Shown in pieces: positions 17,365-24,799 of a DNA stretch of 38,876 bases; the first letter of the stretch is position 1, and every line of letters starts with the position of its first letter. The position numbers and the translations under genes were made by a program. The stretch comes from an uncultured Coriobacteriaceae bacterium. GTDB lineage: Bacteria > Actinomycetota > Coriobacteriia > Coriobacteriales > Atopobiaceae. Below the pieces are notes generated by a model. That model saw nothing but the letters and a program-made list of their open reading frames with translations. It did no database searches and was not told the DNA's origin. The stretch is taken from positions 1 to 38,876 of the forward strand of contig CACXFC010000201.1 in assembly GCA_902766835.1 (NCBI GenBank), written 5' to 3'.

Positions 17365-17861
17365 GACTGGTCTCCTAGGGTGGTGCGGAGGGTGGCACGG
17401 GCACGGGAGAGGCGCTTGGTGACGGCCACTTCGCTGACACCGACCATCCGGGCGACCTCTGCGATGGGGTACCCCTCAAAGTAGTGCAGGTGGATGGCCT
17501 CGCGTTGGTCGTGGGGCAGGTGTGAGACGGCGTCGATTACGTCGGTATCGGGCGGTTCGGGGGCTTCGGGCTCGCCCGCTGCCTCAAGAGCAACAGTTGT
17601 GCGTCGCGCGGCACTCTTCAACAGGTCTTTGCAGGCGTTGATGGTAGTGCGGATAATCCAGGCGCGTTCGTGTTCCGGATTGGAGAATGCAGGCGCCTGT
17701 GTCATGGCGCGCAGCAGCACGGTCTGGCAGATGTCCTCGGCGTCGGCGGTGCTGTGTAGGTAGGTGTAGCTTAGCCGCAGGATCGTGTCGGCATAGGTGA
17801 TTACTAGGTGTGTCGCCTGTACTTCCGCGGTGTCAGGCGCCCGTAGTGCGAGCAGTTTCAC
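17361..17861 (-). CDS. ECF-type RNA polymerase sigma factor
   Basis: Alternative sigma factor, 166 aa from the chosen start. Region 2 covers about residues 15-55 (ITYADTILRLSYTYLHSTADAEDI, in part), and region 4 covers about 105-160 (LPHDQREAIHLHYFEGYPIAEVA, in part) with a helix-turn-helix ending VTKRLSRARATL. I chose the GTG at 17861 because AGGAGGGG lies six bases upstream; the ATG at 17903 has no ribosome site. It is translationally coupled to the DUF4179 gene. Its regulon is unknown and may include its own promoter. Confidence 0.88.
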   Translation of the reverse strand: MKLLALRAPDTAEVQATHLVITYADTILRLSYTYLHSTADAEDICQTVLLRAMTQAPAFSNPEHERAWIIRTTINACKDLLKSAARRTTVALEAAGEPEAPEPPDTDVIDAVSHLPHDQREAIHLHYFEGYPIAEVARMVGVSEVAVTKRLSRARATLRTTLGDQS

Positions 17862-17987
17862 GCGTGCCCCTCCTCTCGTACGTATTGTCAGCGATGACGC
17901 CATCTGCTAACAACACGAACGAGGGAGCATAAACCTGACAAAGTCTATCTTGAAATTGTCTCTCGTGAAATTCACCATGGGGTTAGC

Positions 17988-18251
17988 ATGTGTGAGCCGA
18001 GGAACGAGAGGGGCGTGATCGCGTGCCCAAGGCCGGTGAAAAATGGAGAGCACACGAACGAGTTGGCAACATGCGCGGCCAGCACGAATCGGGAGGGTGC
18101 AGCAGATGTCGCCCGCGAAACCACGGAGTTCTTTGAGTCACTGACCTATGAGAATCCGCCAGCTGAGTGGGGCGTTGTAGAGCACGACAAGAGAATCATC
18201 AATGAAGAGCGAGCGAAACGCTTTAGTTTGGTAAGTGAGCTTGCGCTCTAG
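17988..18251 (+). CDS. Doubtful small ORF (87 aa)
   Basis: The stretch 17862-18247 between the sigma gene and the thioesterase gene holds only this frame. The product is polar, with no recognised domain; its C-terminal half (EFFESLTYENPPAEWGVVEH) looks more protein-like than the N-terminal half. The ribosome site is weak (GGGG). The stop overlaps the convergent thioesterase stop in the bases CTAG. It may be a small gene, or the 3' end of a decayed gene whose start is lost. Confidence 0.3.
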   Translation: MCEPRNERGVIACPRPVKNGEHTNELATCAASTNREGAADVARETTEFFESLTYENPPAEWGVVEHDKRIINEERAKRFSLVSELAL

Positions 18252-18745
18252 AACCCCTCGACGCGACGTATCTTGCGCATTTCGGCGCGCCTGCGTGCGG
18301 CGATGCACTCCTTGTGCTGCTCGTCGGTTGTGGCCACCAGCCCCCAAGGCACCGGTACCGGGTGTCCGTTGGCGTCTATGCACACCTCGGTGAGGTAAGC
18401 GTGGTTAATCATGGTGCGCTCGCCGGTGGCGGGATCTTCCACGTAGCTGTCGGCGCGTACTTCCATGGACGTGCGTCCCACATGGGTGACCCATGCCTCG
18501 ATGACCACGATGTCGTTCAGCCAGGCAGGCGCCTTGAACTCTAGTGTGTCGATGGCTGCGGTGGTGATGTCGATGCCCGCATGCCGTCGTGCGGCAATGC
18601 CGGCCACGTCATCGATCCACTCCATGAGCCGCCCGCCAAACAGGCGGTTGAAGCCGTTGATGTCCTCGTGGCGAACCATGTACGTTGCCACCGAGAGCGA
18701 CGAACCAACCTCTTTGATGCCCATCGGGTAGTCGGATGCTGCCAT
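18248..18745 (-). CDS. Acyl-CoA thioesterase, hotdog fold
   Basis: Hydrolyses acyl-CoA thioesters in the cytoplasm. It is 165 aa, the length of single-hotdog YciA/BACH-type enzymes. The conserved N-terminal pattern is present as HEDINGFNRLFGGRLMEWID (residues 26-45), where Asn and the GG pair lie in the acyl-CoA site. A second conserved strand is VRADSYVEDPATGERTMINHAYLT, quoted in part, near 96-119. GGGGGG precedes the ATG. Chain-length preference cannot be seen. Confidence 0.9.
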   Translation of the reverse strand: MAASDYPMGIKEVGSSLSVATYMVRHEDINGFNRLFGGRLMEWIDDVAGIAARRHAGIDITTAAIDTLEFKAPAWLNDIVVIEAWVTHVGRTSMEVRADSYVEDPATGERTMINHAYLTEVCIDANGHPVPVPWGLVATTDEQHKECIAARRRAEMRKIRRVEGF

Positions 18746-18792
18746 GATAACCCCCCTATGCCGGACGACCAGTCTCAGTCAAAGATTGTATC

Positions 18793-18852
18793 GAAATTAG
18801 GGGACACGCCCTTTTTGCTCAGCTGGGCAAAAAGGGCGTGTCCCCTAATTTC
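18793..18852. repeat. 60-bp palindrome (family 1, copy C)
   Basis: Halves read GAAATTAGGGGACACGCCC, five T, and GCTCAG on the left against CTGGGC on the right. The single mismatch is T opposite G, still a wobble pair in RNA. Unlike copies A and B it lies between divergent genes, upstream of the toxin-antitoxin promoter, so termination cannot be its only role. Confidence 0.95.
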
Positions 18853-18877
18853 CTTAGCTCATGTGGGCAATAATCTC

Positions 18878-18930
18878 TTGCATGAGAAATAACTAGCAAC
18901 TAAAATATGTAATTGCTAATAATGCTAGCA
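18878..18930 (+). promoter_or_regulatory. Promoter and operator of the toxin-antitoxin operon
   Basis: TTGCAT (18878) and TAAAAT (18901) have an ideal 17-bp spacing. An inverted repeat TAGCAA-N13-TTGCTA (18894-18918) overlaps the -10, and the palindrome TGCTAGCA (18923-18930) adds further half-sites. Ribbon-helix-helix antitoxins bind such repeats and repress their own operon, so this is the probable autoregulatory site. AAGAAGGGA at 18930 is the ribosome site. Confidence 0.65.
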
Positions 18931-18943
18931 AGAAGGGAATACC

Positions 18944-19306
18944 ATGTCGGCGTCTACGGCAATGGCGCAGGTCAATATCCGTATGCAGCGCAGCCTCAAG
19001 GAACGCGGCGATGCAACGCTTGCCCTTGTGGGCAGCTCGCCTGCGGCAATCATCCGCCAGCTCTGGCAGGCGCTGGCAGAGGGCGGCGATGCGTACCAAC
19101 GTATCATGCAGGTGCTAACCAAGGCCGATGTGGCCGAGGCGTCACCTGCTACAGACTCTTCGTTGTGCCGGGCATCGTCCCTCTTCGAAGAGTTGGGCGC
19201 CTCTCTAGGTCTCGATCCTGCAAGCTTTACCCCCGATATCCGCCCAACCTCGGAGGTGCTCGAAGACATCGAGTGGGAACTGCTCGAGGAGCGGGGGCTC
19301 GCATGA
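18944..19306 (+). CDS. RelB/DinJ-family antitoxin
   Basis: Probable antitoxin, 120 aa. Residues 8-50 have the ribbon-helix-helix pattern of RelB/DinJ proteins: a short strand (QVNIRM), then two helices with the family-typical SPAAIIRQLW. The C-terminal 50 residues are acidic and rich in Glu/Asp, as expected for a toxin-binding tail. It overlaps the PIN-toxin gene by four bases (ATGA). An alternative start at Met7 (18962) is possible, but the AAGAAGGGA site fits 18944. It likely represses its own promoter through the TAGCAA repeats. Confidence 0.82.
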   Translation: MSASTAMAQVNIRMQRSLKERGDATLALVGSSPAAIIRQLWQALAEGGDAYQRIMQVLTKADVAEASPATDSSLCRASSLFEELGASLGLDPASFTPDIRPTSEVLEDIEWELLEERGLA

Positions 19307-19797
19307 TTGAGCGCACCAAGATAATCATGGTCGACACGAATGTCTGGGTTGACCTCTACGTTCCCGGAAGGCCTTTGCGTGAGGCCTCGATCTCTTTCTT
19401 CGAGGCCGCCCAGCGGGATGATATAGAGCTGACCTTTACGGTGGATATCGCCCGCGCAGTGTTTCGCATCGTATCGCATGAGGCGAAGCGTTGGGTGCGT
19501 CAGGACAAGGGCTCGCTGTCCGAAGCCTATGCAAAGGCCATATCCTCGCACGCGTGGGACTTCATGGAGAGCATGCAAGAGCAAGCGACGGCGGTTGGCT
19601 CGGCAACGGCAGACCTCTGGTTGGCCAGCAAGCTGTGTGACCAGCATGCTGAGATCGAGGACAACCTCATCGTGGCAGCATGCATGCGCATCAAGGCAGA
19701 CTATCTGGTAACCAATGACGAGAAGCTTCTGCGTCACGCGCCTGTGGCCGCGGTAACGCCGACAAAGATGGTGCAGCTGCTTGGCGTGATGTCGTAG
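19303..19797 (+). CDS. PIN-domain toxin (VapC-like ribonuclease)
   Basis: Probable endoribonuclease toxin, 164 aa. Acidic metal-binding residues of the PIN domain are visible: Asp11 (IMVDTNVWVDL), Asp120 (IEDNLIVAACMRI) and Asp139 (YLVTNDEKLL). A fourth, in the 48-60 region, is less certain. The start ATG overlaps the antitoxin stop. The family's members cut tRNA or rRNA at specific sites; the target here cannot be told. It ends 6 bases before the convergent stop of the EIIB-ROK fusion. PIN toxins usually pair with VapB or AbrB antitoxins rather than RelB/DinJ. Confidence 0.88.
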   Translation: MIERTKIIMVDTNVWVDLYVPGRPLREASISFFEAAQRDDIELTFTVDIARAVFRIVSHEAKRWVRQDKGSLSEAYAKAISSHAWDFMESMQEQATAVGSATADLWLASKLCDQHAEIEDNLIVAACMRIKADYLVTNDEKLLRHAPVAAVTPTKMVQLLGVMS

Positions 19798-19803
19798 CCT
19801 GTT

Positions 19804-21300
19804 CTATGCGATGCCCAGCGAGCGGTAGTTGGGGTCGCGCAGCTTCTGCAGGCAGAGGGCCATCTCACCCAAATACACGCGCTCGACGTAGTCGTCCACC
19901 ACAAACAGCGGGGGAATGAGCTCTTCAGGCAGGCCAAGCAGGGGTCCGCCCGTGGGGGTCGTGAGTCGGGAGCTGCCGGGGTTGTTAGCGTCACTGGCCA
20001 GCGCCTGATGCAGCTTGTCCATGTCGTCGACCGTGTCTACCGCAAAGTAGAAGGCCTCGGGAGAGATGAGCGAGATGCCCGTGAGCGCCACGTTGCGTGC
20101 AATCTGGAACATGCCCTCCTCGTTCCAGAGCATCTCCTCGTAGTTTGGGTTGTATGCGAACAGGCTCTCGTAATACTTGGGCTCGCCGGCAAGGTTGTGG
20201 CGCCCCTTCAGCAGGATTCCGTCGATGACGGTGCCCAAGCCGCCGGCTATGTGGCCAAACTCGTGACGGTAGAACATCACGCTCTCGTACTTGTCCTGCC
20301 CCACGTAGCAGCCCACGGCAGCCGCGTTGCAGTTGTTGTCCACCGAGGTCTTGATGCCAAAGCGCTTGTGGATGTGGTTGCCCAGGTCGTAGTCGCCATC
20401 CACCACGCCGGGCAGGCTGACGGTGCCGTGGTAGGCAACGCCAGGTACGGCAATGCCGATGATGTCGAGGTCGCGGACGCTCACGCCGCGCCCACCCATG
20501 GTCTCGAGCAGGTCTTCGACGTCGCGGTAGTCGAGCTTGGGCTTGCGCACCGAGCCTTGTGTGGTGACCCGCCCGTGGTCGTAGACGCGATACCCAAGCC
20601 GCGAATAGGTGCGCATGGTAAAGAGCGTGATGATGAGGATGCGCTTGTCATTGGAGAGGTCGCGCGCCACGCGAGTGGTCTCGTGATGGCCTTCGGTAGG
20701 AGCATGGAGGTCGCGCATGGCATGCATGAGCAGCTGCATGGCCCCGGCCGCGTCGTAGCTGCCGAAGATCTTGCCCGGTATCTCGAACACCAGCGCATTG
20801 GGATGGGCTTCAATCATCTGTCGGCGCATGTGGCTGGCCTGTGGGGCAAGCATGACGGCGGCATAGTTGCCACCCTCGCCCAAGGCGCGGTCGACCGACA
20901 TGGCCGTGAAGTCGTAGTCAAGCGAGAGGGTCTGGGCAATCTCGCCCATCTTGGCGGCAAAGAGGCTGGTGGTAAGGGCCGAGGTGCAGCAGAGCAGCAC
21001 ATGGGTCGTGGTGTGGCTTGCCTCATCCTCAAGGGCCTCTACCATCTCGCCAAAGAGCTCCATCGCGCGGCTGAGGTCGTCGAGCAGAACATGCAGGTAG
21101 AAGATGGCCTCGCCGTCAGAGGTACGCATTACCTGGTATTCGGCAATCTCGAGGTCGTCTTGGTAGGGGTAGAAGTTGACCTCGGCCACGGCAAGGCCAA
21201 TGTCGATGCGTATGCGTTGGTCGCTGAGGGCAACGGGTGCCACATCATGAACGCGCTGCTTACATATCCAGGCGCGGAAGATGTCTCCGTTTTGACTCAC
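19804..21300 (-). CDS. PTS EIIB-like domain fused to a ROK-like pseudokinase
   Basis: A 498-aa multidomain protein. Residues 1-97 are unassigned. Residues 98-195 match a lactose/cellobiose EIIB: Cys105 in LLCCTSALTTSLF aligns with the phosphorylated Cys of the family (C-SAGMSTSLL), and VMLAPQASHM aligns with the usual VLLGPQVRYM. From about 218 a ROK-like domain follows. It keeps VIDGILLKGRHNLAGE but has ITLFTMRTYSRLG where DIGGT should be, Asn323 where the catalytic Asp belongs (DNNCNAAA instead of NDANAAA), and no zinc motif. It has no DNA-binding helix-turn-helix. I chose the GTG at 21300 because of AGGAG six bases upstream. A phosphorylation-controlled sugar sensor is my inference. Confidence 0.8.
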   Translation of the reverse strand: MSQNGDIFRAWICKQRVHDVAPVALSDQRIRIDIGLAVAEVNFYPYQDDLEIAEYQVMRTSDGEAIFYLHVLLDDLSRAMELFGEMVEALEDEASHTTTHVLLCCTSALTTSLFAAKMGEIAQTLSLDYDFTAMSVDRALGEGGNYAAVMLAPQASHMRRQMIEAHPNALVFEIPGKIFGSYDAAGAMQLLMHAMRDLHAPTEGHHETTRVARDLSNDKRILIITLFTMRTYSRLGYRVYDHGRVTTQGSVRKPKLDYRDVEDLLETMGGRGVSVRDLDIIGIAVPGVAYHGTVSLPGVVDGDYDLGNHIHKRFGIKTSVDNNCNAAAVGCYVGQDKYESVMFYRHEFGHIAGGLGTVIDGILLKGRHNLAGEPKYYESLFAYNPNYEEMLWNEEGMFQIARNVALTGISLISPEAFYFAVDTVDDMDKLHQALASDANNPGSSRLTTPTGGPLLGLPEELIPPLFVVDDYVERVYLGEMALCLQKLRDPNYRSLGIA

Positions 21301-21400
21301 AAGATGCTCCTCACTACTCCTGCGCATACCTATACCTTACCCATTGGGATGCGCGGAGCACAAACGACAAAACTGCCAGTGGAGCCTGAAAGGAGGAAAG

Positions 21401-21431
21401 GGGAGGTGTCGGACGCAATCCGGCACCTCCC
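21401..21431 (-). terminator. Hairpin between the HUMPS-like gene and the fusion gene
   Basis: GGGAGGTGTCGGA (21401) pairs with TCCGGCACCTCCC (21419), one G-U pair, loop of five. On the minus strand it is followed by CTTTCCTCCTTT. It may end the transporter-decarboxylase transcript, leaving the fusion gene with its own promoter. Confidence 0.55.
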
Positions 21432-21451
21432 TGCATGTTGAATAGGCTGTC

Positions 21452-21479
21452 TGGAAATAAGGGGACACCCTCTAGTTTC
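21452..21479. repeat. Decayed family 1 fragment
   Basis: GGAAATAAGGGGACACCC followed by TCTAGTTTC resembles the outer arms of the family 1 palindrome (GAAATTAGGGGACACGCCC ... CTAATTTC) with the middle lost. Confidence 0.45.
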
Positions 21480-21525
21480 TGCGTGCCTACGCCACCGTCA
21501 CTTGGCTCATCGCGCGACCGATGGG

Positions 21526-22227
21526 TTACCAGGCCTGTGCGTGGAGCTTGGCACGCATGCGGTCGGCCACTTCCATCTGCCGCTCTGGCGAGGTCTTGTA
21601 CGCGCCGTCTGCCGTGGTGATGGCGCGGCCGACCATGACAATCTCGGGCTTGAACTTGAGCACCTCATCGAGGTTCTTCTCGTTGATGCCGGTGCCAAGT
21701 GCGAGCCCTGCATGGATGAGGTTGCGCTTGACGGCGGCGGCACGCTCGAGGGGCCTGAGCTGGAAGATGGAGCCGTGCTGAGGCTTCTCGAGGTCGTACT
21801 CGTGCTCCATGAGGAAGCCCGTCGAAACGTGGCAGTAGCGAACACCGAGCTTGTCGACCTCTGCGGTGCGTCGTCCCAGGTTACGCACGCCGTCAAGGTC
21901 ACACAGGATGGCGCCACCATACTCGTGCGCATGACGGACCATCTGCTGGATGACTTCGTTGGGGGCGTAGGCAAGCACGGTGACGATGGAGGCGCCAGCT
22001 TCGAAGCAGCGGCGCGTGACACCCGAGCCGCCATGGAAGACCTTGGCGTCGACGCAGATTTTGAGGTCGGGGTGCGCCTCGTGAATCTCCTTTACCACAT
22101 CGAGGCCAAACGTAATGAGTTCGGGATAACCAACCTCAAAGATGTCGACGTGATCGGCCATGCGGTCTGCCATGCGGATGAGCTCGTGGCGCTTGCCGTG
22201 GTCGAGGGTTAGCTGAAGTTGAGCCAT
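21526..22227 (-). CDS. HUMPS/KGPDC-like sugar-phosphate lyase
   Basis: 233-aa TIM-barrel protein of the orotidine-5'-phosphate decarboxylase superfamily, closest in layout to 3-hexulose-6-phosphate synthase and 3-keto-L-gulonate-6-phosphate decarboxylase. Visible family residues are Asp9 (LTLDHG), Glu31 (IFEVGYPE) and the DXK motif at Asp60-Ala-Lys62. The phosphate-binding end is LGTGINEKN ... VMVGRAIT. In the family DXKXXD motif the last Asp is replaced: DAKVFH, with His65. This suggests a changed reaction. It follows an MFS transporter gene by 44 bases, so it probably acts on the imported sugar after phosphorylation. Confidence 0.8.
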   Translation of the reverse strand: MAQLQLTLDHGKRHELIRMADRMADHVDIFEVGYPELITFGLDVVKEIHEAHPDLKICVDAKVFHGGSGVTRRCFEAGASIVTVLAYAPNEVIQQMVRHAHEYGGAILCDLDGVRNLGRRTAEVDKLGVRYCHVSTGFLMEHEYDLEKPQHGSIFQLRPLERAAAVKRNLIHAGLALGTGINEKNLDEVLKFKPEIVMVGRAITTADGAYKTSPERQMEVADRMRAKLHAQAW

Positions 22228-22271
22228 GAGAGGTCCTTTCTACGGGCTGTGTGCGAAGCCCTGTTGCAATG

Positions 22272-23465
22272 CTAGCTGAAGAGCTTCTTGTCGTTGCCCG
22301 AGGGCACCCGGAAGAAGACGACACCTACCAAGCCCACAACGATCAGGGCGAGCAGGAAGAGGAACATGGCAGGATAACCGGCAGCGTCGGCAATGCGCCC
22401 ACCGATATTGTTGGAGATGATGGTGCCAAAGCTTTGGCAGGTCTTGACCAAGGCGAGGCCGGCAATCTGTTGTCGCGCGTCGACGATGGTGTTTACCACC
22501 TTCATGTTGGTCATGATGTTGATGATTGCAGGCGGATGGCGGCCGAGGAACGTGGCCACGATGACCAGAGGCAGCGGGAGGTTAAGCCCGTAGACGAGCA
22601 TTTCCACTACCACGAGTACGAAGATGCCCATGAGCAGGGTCTTGTTGGCGATCTTGTCCATGAACTTGGACGAGAAGAGCAGAAGGGGAATCTCGAGCAG
22701 GGTTGCCACGGCAAGGATGGTCGAGGCGGTTGAGGCCTCAAGCCCCTTGCTGGTAAGAAATGCCGGGCAGAACGAGTACGCCGCGCCGGTGACCGCAGAG
22801 AACAGAATCTGGAGCACGAGATAGTAGAGGAACTTCTTGTTGGTGAGCAGGTCTTTGGTGGAAACCGGCGGGGCTGCGCCGTCCTCTTCGTCCTCGATGT
22901 TGGCCGCCTCGGTCTCGGCCAGGCGGGGGTTGGTTCCCCAGAAGCCAAAGGTGGCAATGAGCATGGCGATGATGACGCCCACATACGGGGCGGCAGGCGA
23001 GATGGCGTCGTAGATGATGCCGGTGAGCTGCGTGCCCACGGCAAAGCCGATGGAGCCCCACACGCGGATGGATCCGTAGCTGTAGGGGCTTGAGGTGGCC
23101 ATACGCTCGATGGTGGGGTTGACACCATTCATGAGCAGGTTCATGAGGGCGTAGGCACCGACGATGATGGTGAAGTTGGGGGCGACCACAAACAGGGCGG
23201 CCGAGACGCACGTTGCGGCGAACATGACCATGTTGACCGGCCGCATGCCGTACTTGTCGGTGAGTGAGCCAATGATGGGCTGGGTGACCATGTTGGCCAG
23301 CGCCGCAACAGAGATGCACAGCGAAACCTGACTCGCCGAGTAGCCCTTGCCGATGAGGTACACCGAAATGAGTGCACTGAAGAAGGCAAAGGCAAGATCG
23401 TAGAAGAAGAACAGGATGACGTAGGCGGCATAGCTGTTGGTATATTTGGCTAGCAATCGTTCCAT
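22272..23465 (-). CDS. MFS transporter, sugar or nucleoside symporter type
   Basis: 397-aa permease with 12 predicted hydrophobic segments. The loop 2-3 motif is GSLTDKYGMRPV (about 66-77). The segment YGSIRVWGSIGFAVG (about 129-143) is characteristic of the oligosaccharide/nucleoside:H+ symporter branch of the major facilitator superfamily. A hydrophilic acidic loop (about 183-200) separates the two halves. GGGAGGG precedes the ATG. It heads the minus-strand group with the HUMPS-like lyase. The palindrome CAACGTTG at 23485-23492, in the leader, could be a LacI-type half-operator, but this is weak. Confidence 0.88.
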   Translation of the reverse strand: MERLLAKYTNSYAAYVILFFFYDLAFAFFSALISVYLIGKGYSASQVSLCISVAALANMVTQPIIGSLTDKYGMRPVNMVMFAATCVSAALFVVAPNFTIIVGAYALMNLLMNGVNPTIERMATSSPYSYGSIRVWGSIGFAVGTQLTGIIYDAISPAAPYVGVIIAMLIATFGFWGTNPRLAETEAANIEDEEDGAAPPVSTKDLLTNKKFLYYLVLQILFSAVTGAAYSFCPAFLTSKGLEASTASTILAVATLLEIPLLLFSSKFMDKIANKTLLMGIFVLVVVEMLVYGLNLPLPLVIVATFLGRHPPAIINIMTNMKVVNTIVDARQQIAGLALVKTCQSFGTIISNNIGGRIADAAGYPAMFLFLLALIVVGLVGVVFFRVPSGNDKKLFS

Positions 23466-23680
23466 AGGCGCTCCCTCCCAGCGACAACGTTGCGATTGTT
23501 TTCTAGCTTACTATCACAGGCACGCCATGTGTTCCACGACTTATCTGAATCTGTTCAATTGGCCATCAGCCTAGGTTATGAATGGGGCACAGACGTACGC
23601 CGGGAGCGGTTCGTCCGTATTGTGACAGCGTTCGCCGGGGCACGCGCATGTGCCAGAAGACAAGCAGGGAAGTTAAGGGA

Positions 23681-23742
23681 GAAATTAAGGGACACGCCCT
23701 TTTTTGCCCCGCGGGGCAAAAAAGGGCGTGTCCCTTAATTTC
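23681..23742. repeat. Perfect 62-bp palindrome (family 1, copy D)
   Basis: Identical over 62 bases to copy A (10081-10142), with unrelated flanks. It occupies the middle of the gene-free stretch 23466-23793, which otherwise holds only the MFS leader and no credible gene. An extra half word (GTTAAGGGA) lies just before it. It is 52 bases after the stop of the HAD phosphatase gene on the minus strand. Confidence 0.97.
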
Positions 23743-23793
23743 GGTCAGGCAGAACGTCCGGGGTCCCGCCCCCTCGTTCCTGTCCGCTGTTCC

Positions 23794-24627
23794 TTAGATA
23801 AGGCCCAGGTGCTTGAAGGCGTTGTAGAGGCCATCGTTGTCGACGTCGTCGGTAATGTAGTCGGCAGCCTCCTTGATCTCCTTGCCGCCGTTGCCCATGG
23901 CAACGTTGTAAGCGCAGAGCTCGAACATGGAGAGGTCGATCTTGGCATCGCCGAAGGAGATGGTGTCGGCCTGGTCGGCGCCCAGGTGCTTAAGCAGCAC
24001 CTCGATGGCATGCTTCTTGGTGATGCCCTTGGGGCCAAGGTCACCAAACAGTGCCTGCTCGTCCTTGCCGCCCCAGGTGTTGCACTCCATGTCGGGGAAC
24101 TCGACGATGCTGTCCAGGTGGTCCTGATAGCTGGACAGAATGAAGCTCACCTTGTTGACGTCATCGCGGTAGAGGTCGTCGGTGCGGATCATCGAGTTGA
24201 CGAAGCCGTCGGCCTTGGCCTGGGCGGTTGCCTCGTCGGCACCCTTGCCCATGGCGTACTTGACCATGGTGGCCGGAGCCTGGACCTCGAACCAGTGGTT
24301 GATGTACATGCCGCTGTTGGCCTCGAGGTAGAAGCCCAGCTCGCGACCGTTGCACCAGTCGACGATGTGCTTGACCTGATCAACCGTGAGGGCCTGGTGC
24401 ATGACAACCTGGCCTGCGTCCTCCACGTACCCGCCGTTGGCACCGATCATGCCATCCAGCTCGGGAAGGTCACGCTGCTCGATCTCGGCCTTGGAGCAGC
24501 CAGTGCAGATATAGACCTTGTGGCCGTTGGCGCGTGCCAGCTCAACAGCCTTCTTGGCGGAATCGGGACAAACCGTCTCATAGTTGATGAGCGTTCCGTC
24601 CACGTCCAGAAAAACGATCTTGCCCAT
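23794..24627 (-). CDS. HAD-superfamily (Cof/IIB-type) phosphatase
   Basis: Probable sugar-phosphate phosphatase, 277 aa, cytoplasmic. Motif I is FLDVDGTL with Asp8 as nucleophile and Asp10 as acid/base. Motif II is YICTGCS near residue 40. The C-terminal motif IV is SFGDAKIDLSMF (about 226-237), followed by AMGNGGKEIKEAADYIT, all typical of Cof-type HAD proteins with a C2 cap. The ATG at 24627 has GGAGGAGAGG upstream; an upstream TTG would put this site inside the gene. It is divergent from the SpoIIE-type gene. Confidence 0.93.
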   Translation of the reverse strand: MGKIVFLDVDGTLINYETVCPDSAKKAVELARANGHKVYICTGCSKAEIEQRDLPELDGMIGANGGYVEDAGQVVMHQALTVDQVKHIVDWCNGRELGFYLEANSGMYINHWFEVQAPATMVKYAMGKGADEATAQAKADGFVNSMIRTDDLYRDDVNKVSFILSSYQDHLDSIVEFPDMECNTWGGKDEQALFGDLGPKGITKKHAIEVLLKHLGADQADTISFGDAKIDLSMFELCAYNVAMGNGGKEIKEAADYITDDVDNDGLYNAFKHLGLI

Positions 24628-24748
24628 GGGAATCCTCTCCTCCAATGTGATGCGACAACTCCCTCACTCTATCATGTACCTTGCATCATTTGCATGAGAT
24701 GCAGGTGAGGGCGGGGCTATTCGCCTGTTTGCTACAAGCGAGCGCTCA

Positions 24749-24754
24749 TATAAT
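24749..24754 (+). promoter_or_regulatory. Perfect -10 box of the phosphatase-STAS operon
   Basis: TATAAT, 46 bases before the ATG at 24800, would give a leader of about 40 bases. No good -35 is seen at 17 bp; TTGCTA lies 14 bp upstream, which is short. Confidence 0.4.
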
Positions 24755-24799
24755 GGAAATGGCGTTTATCGTTCCAGACACGCGTGAGAGGGAGCAGCA

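Noticed and set aside
23490-23738. 82-residue frame before the HAD phosphatase gene
   Set aside because: Half of it is the family 1 palindrome read as protein; no domain.
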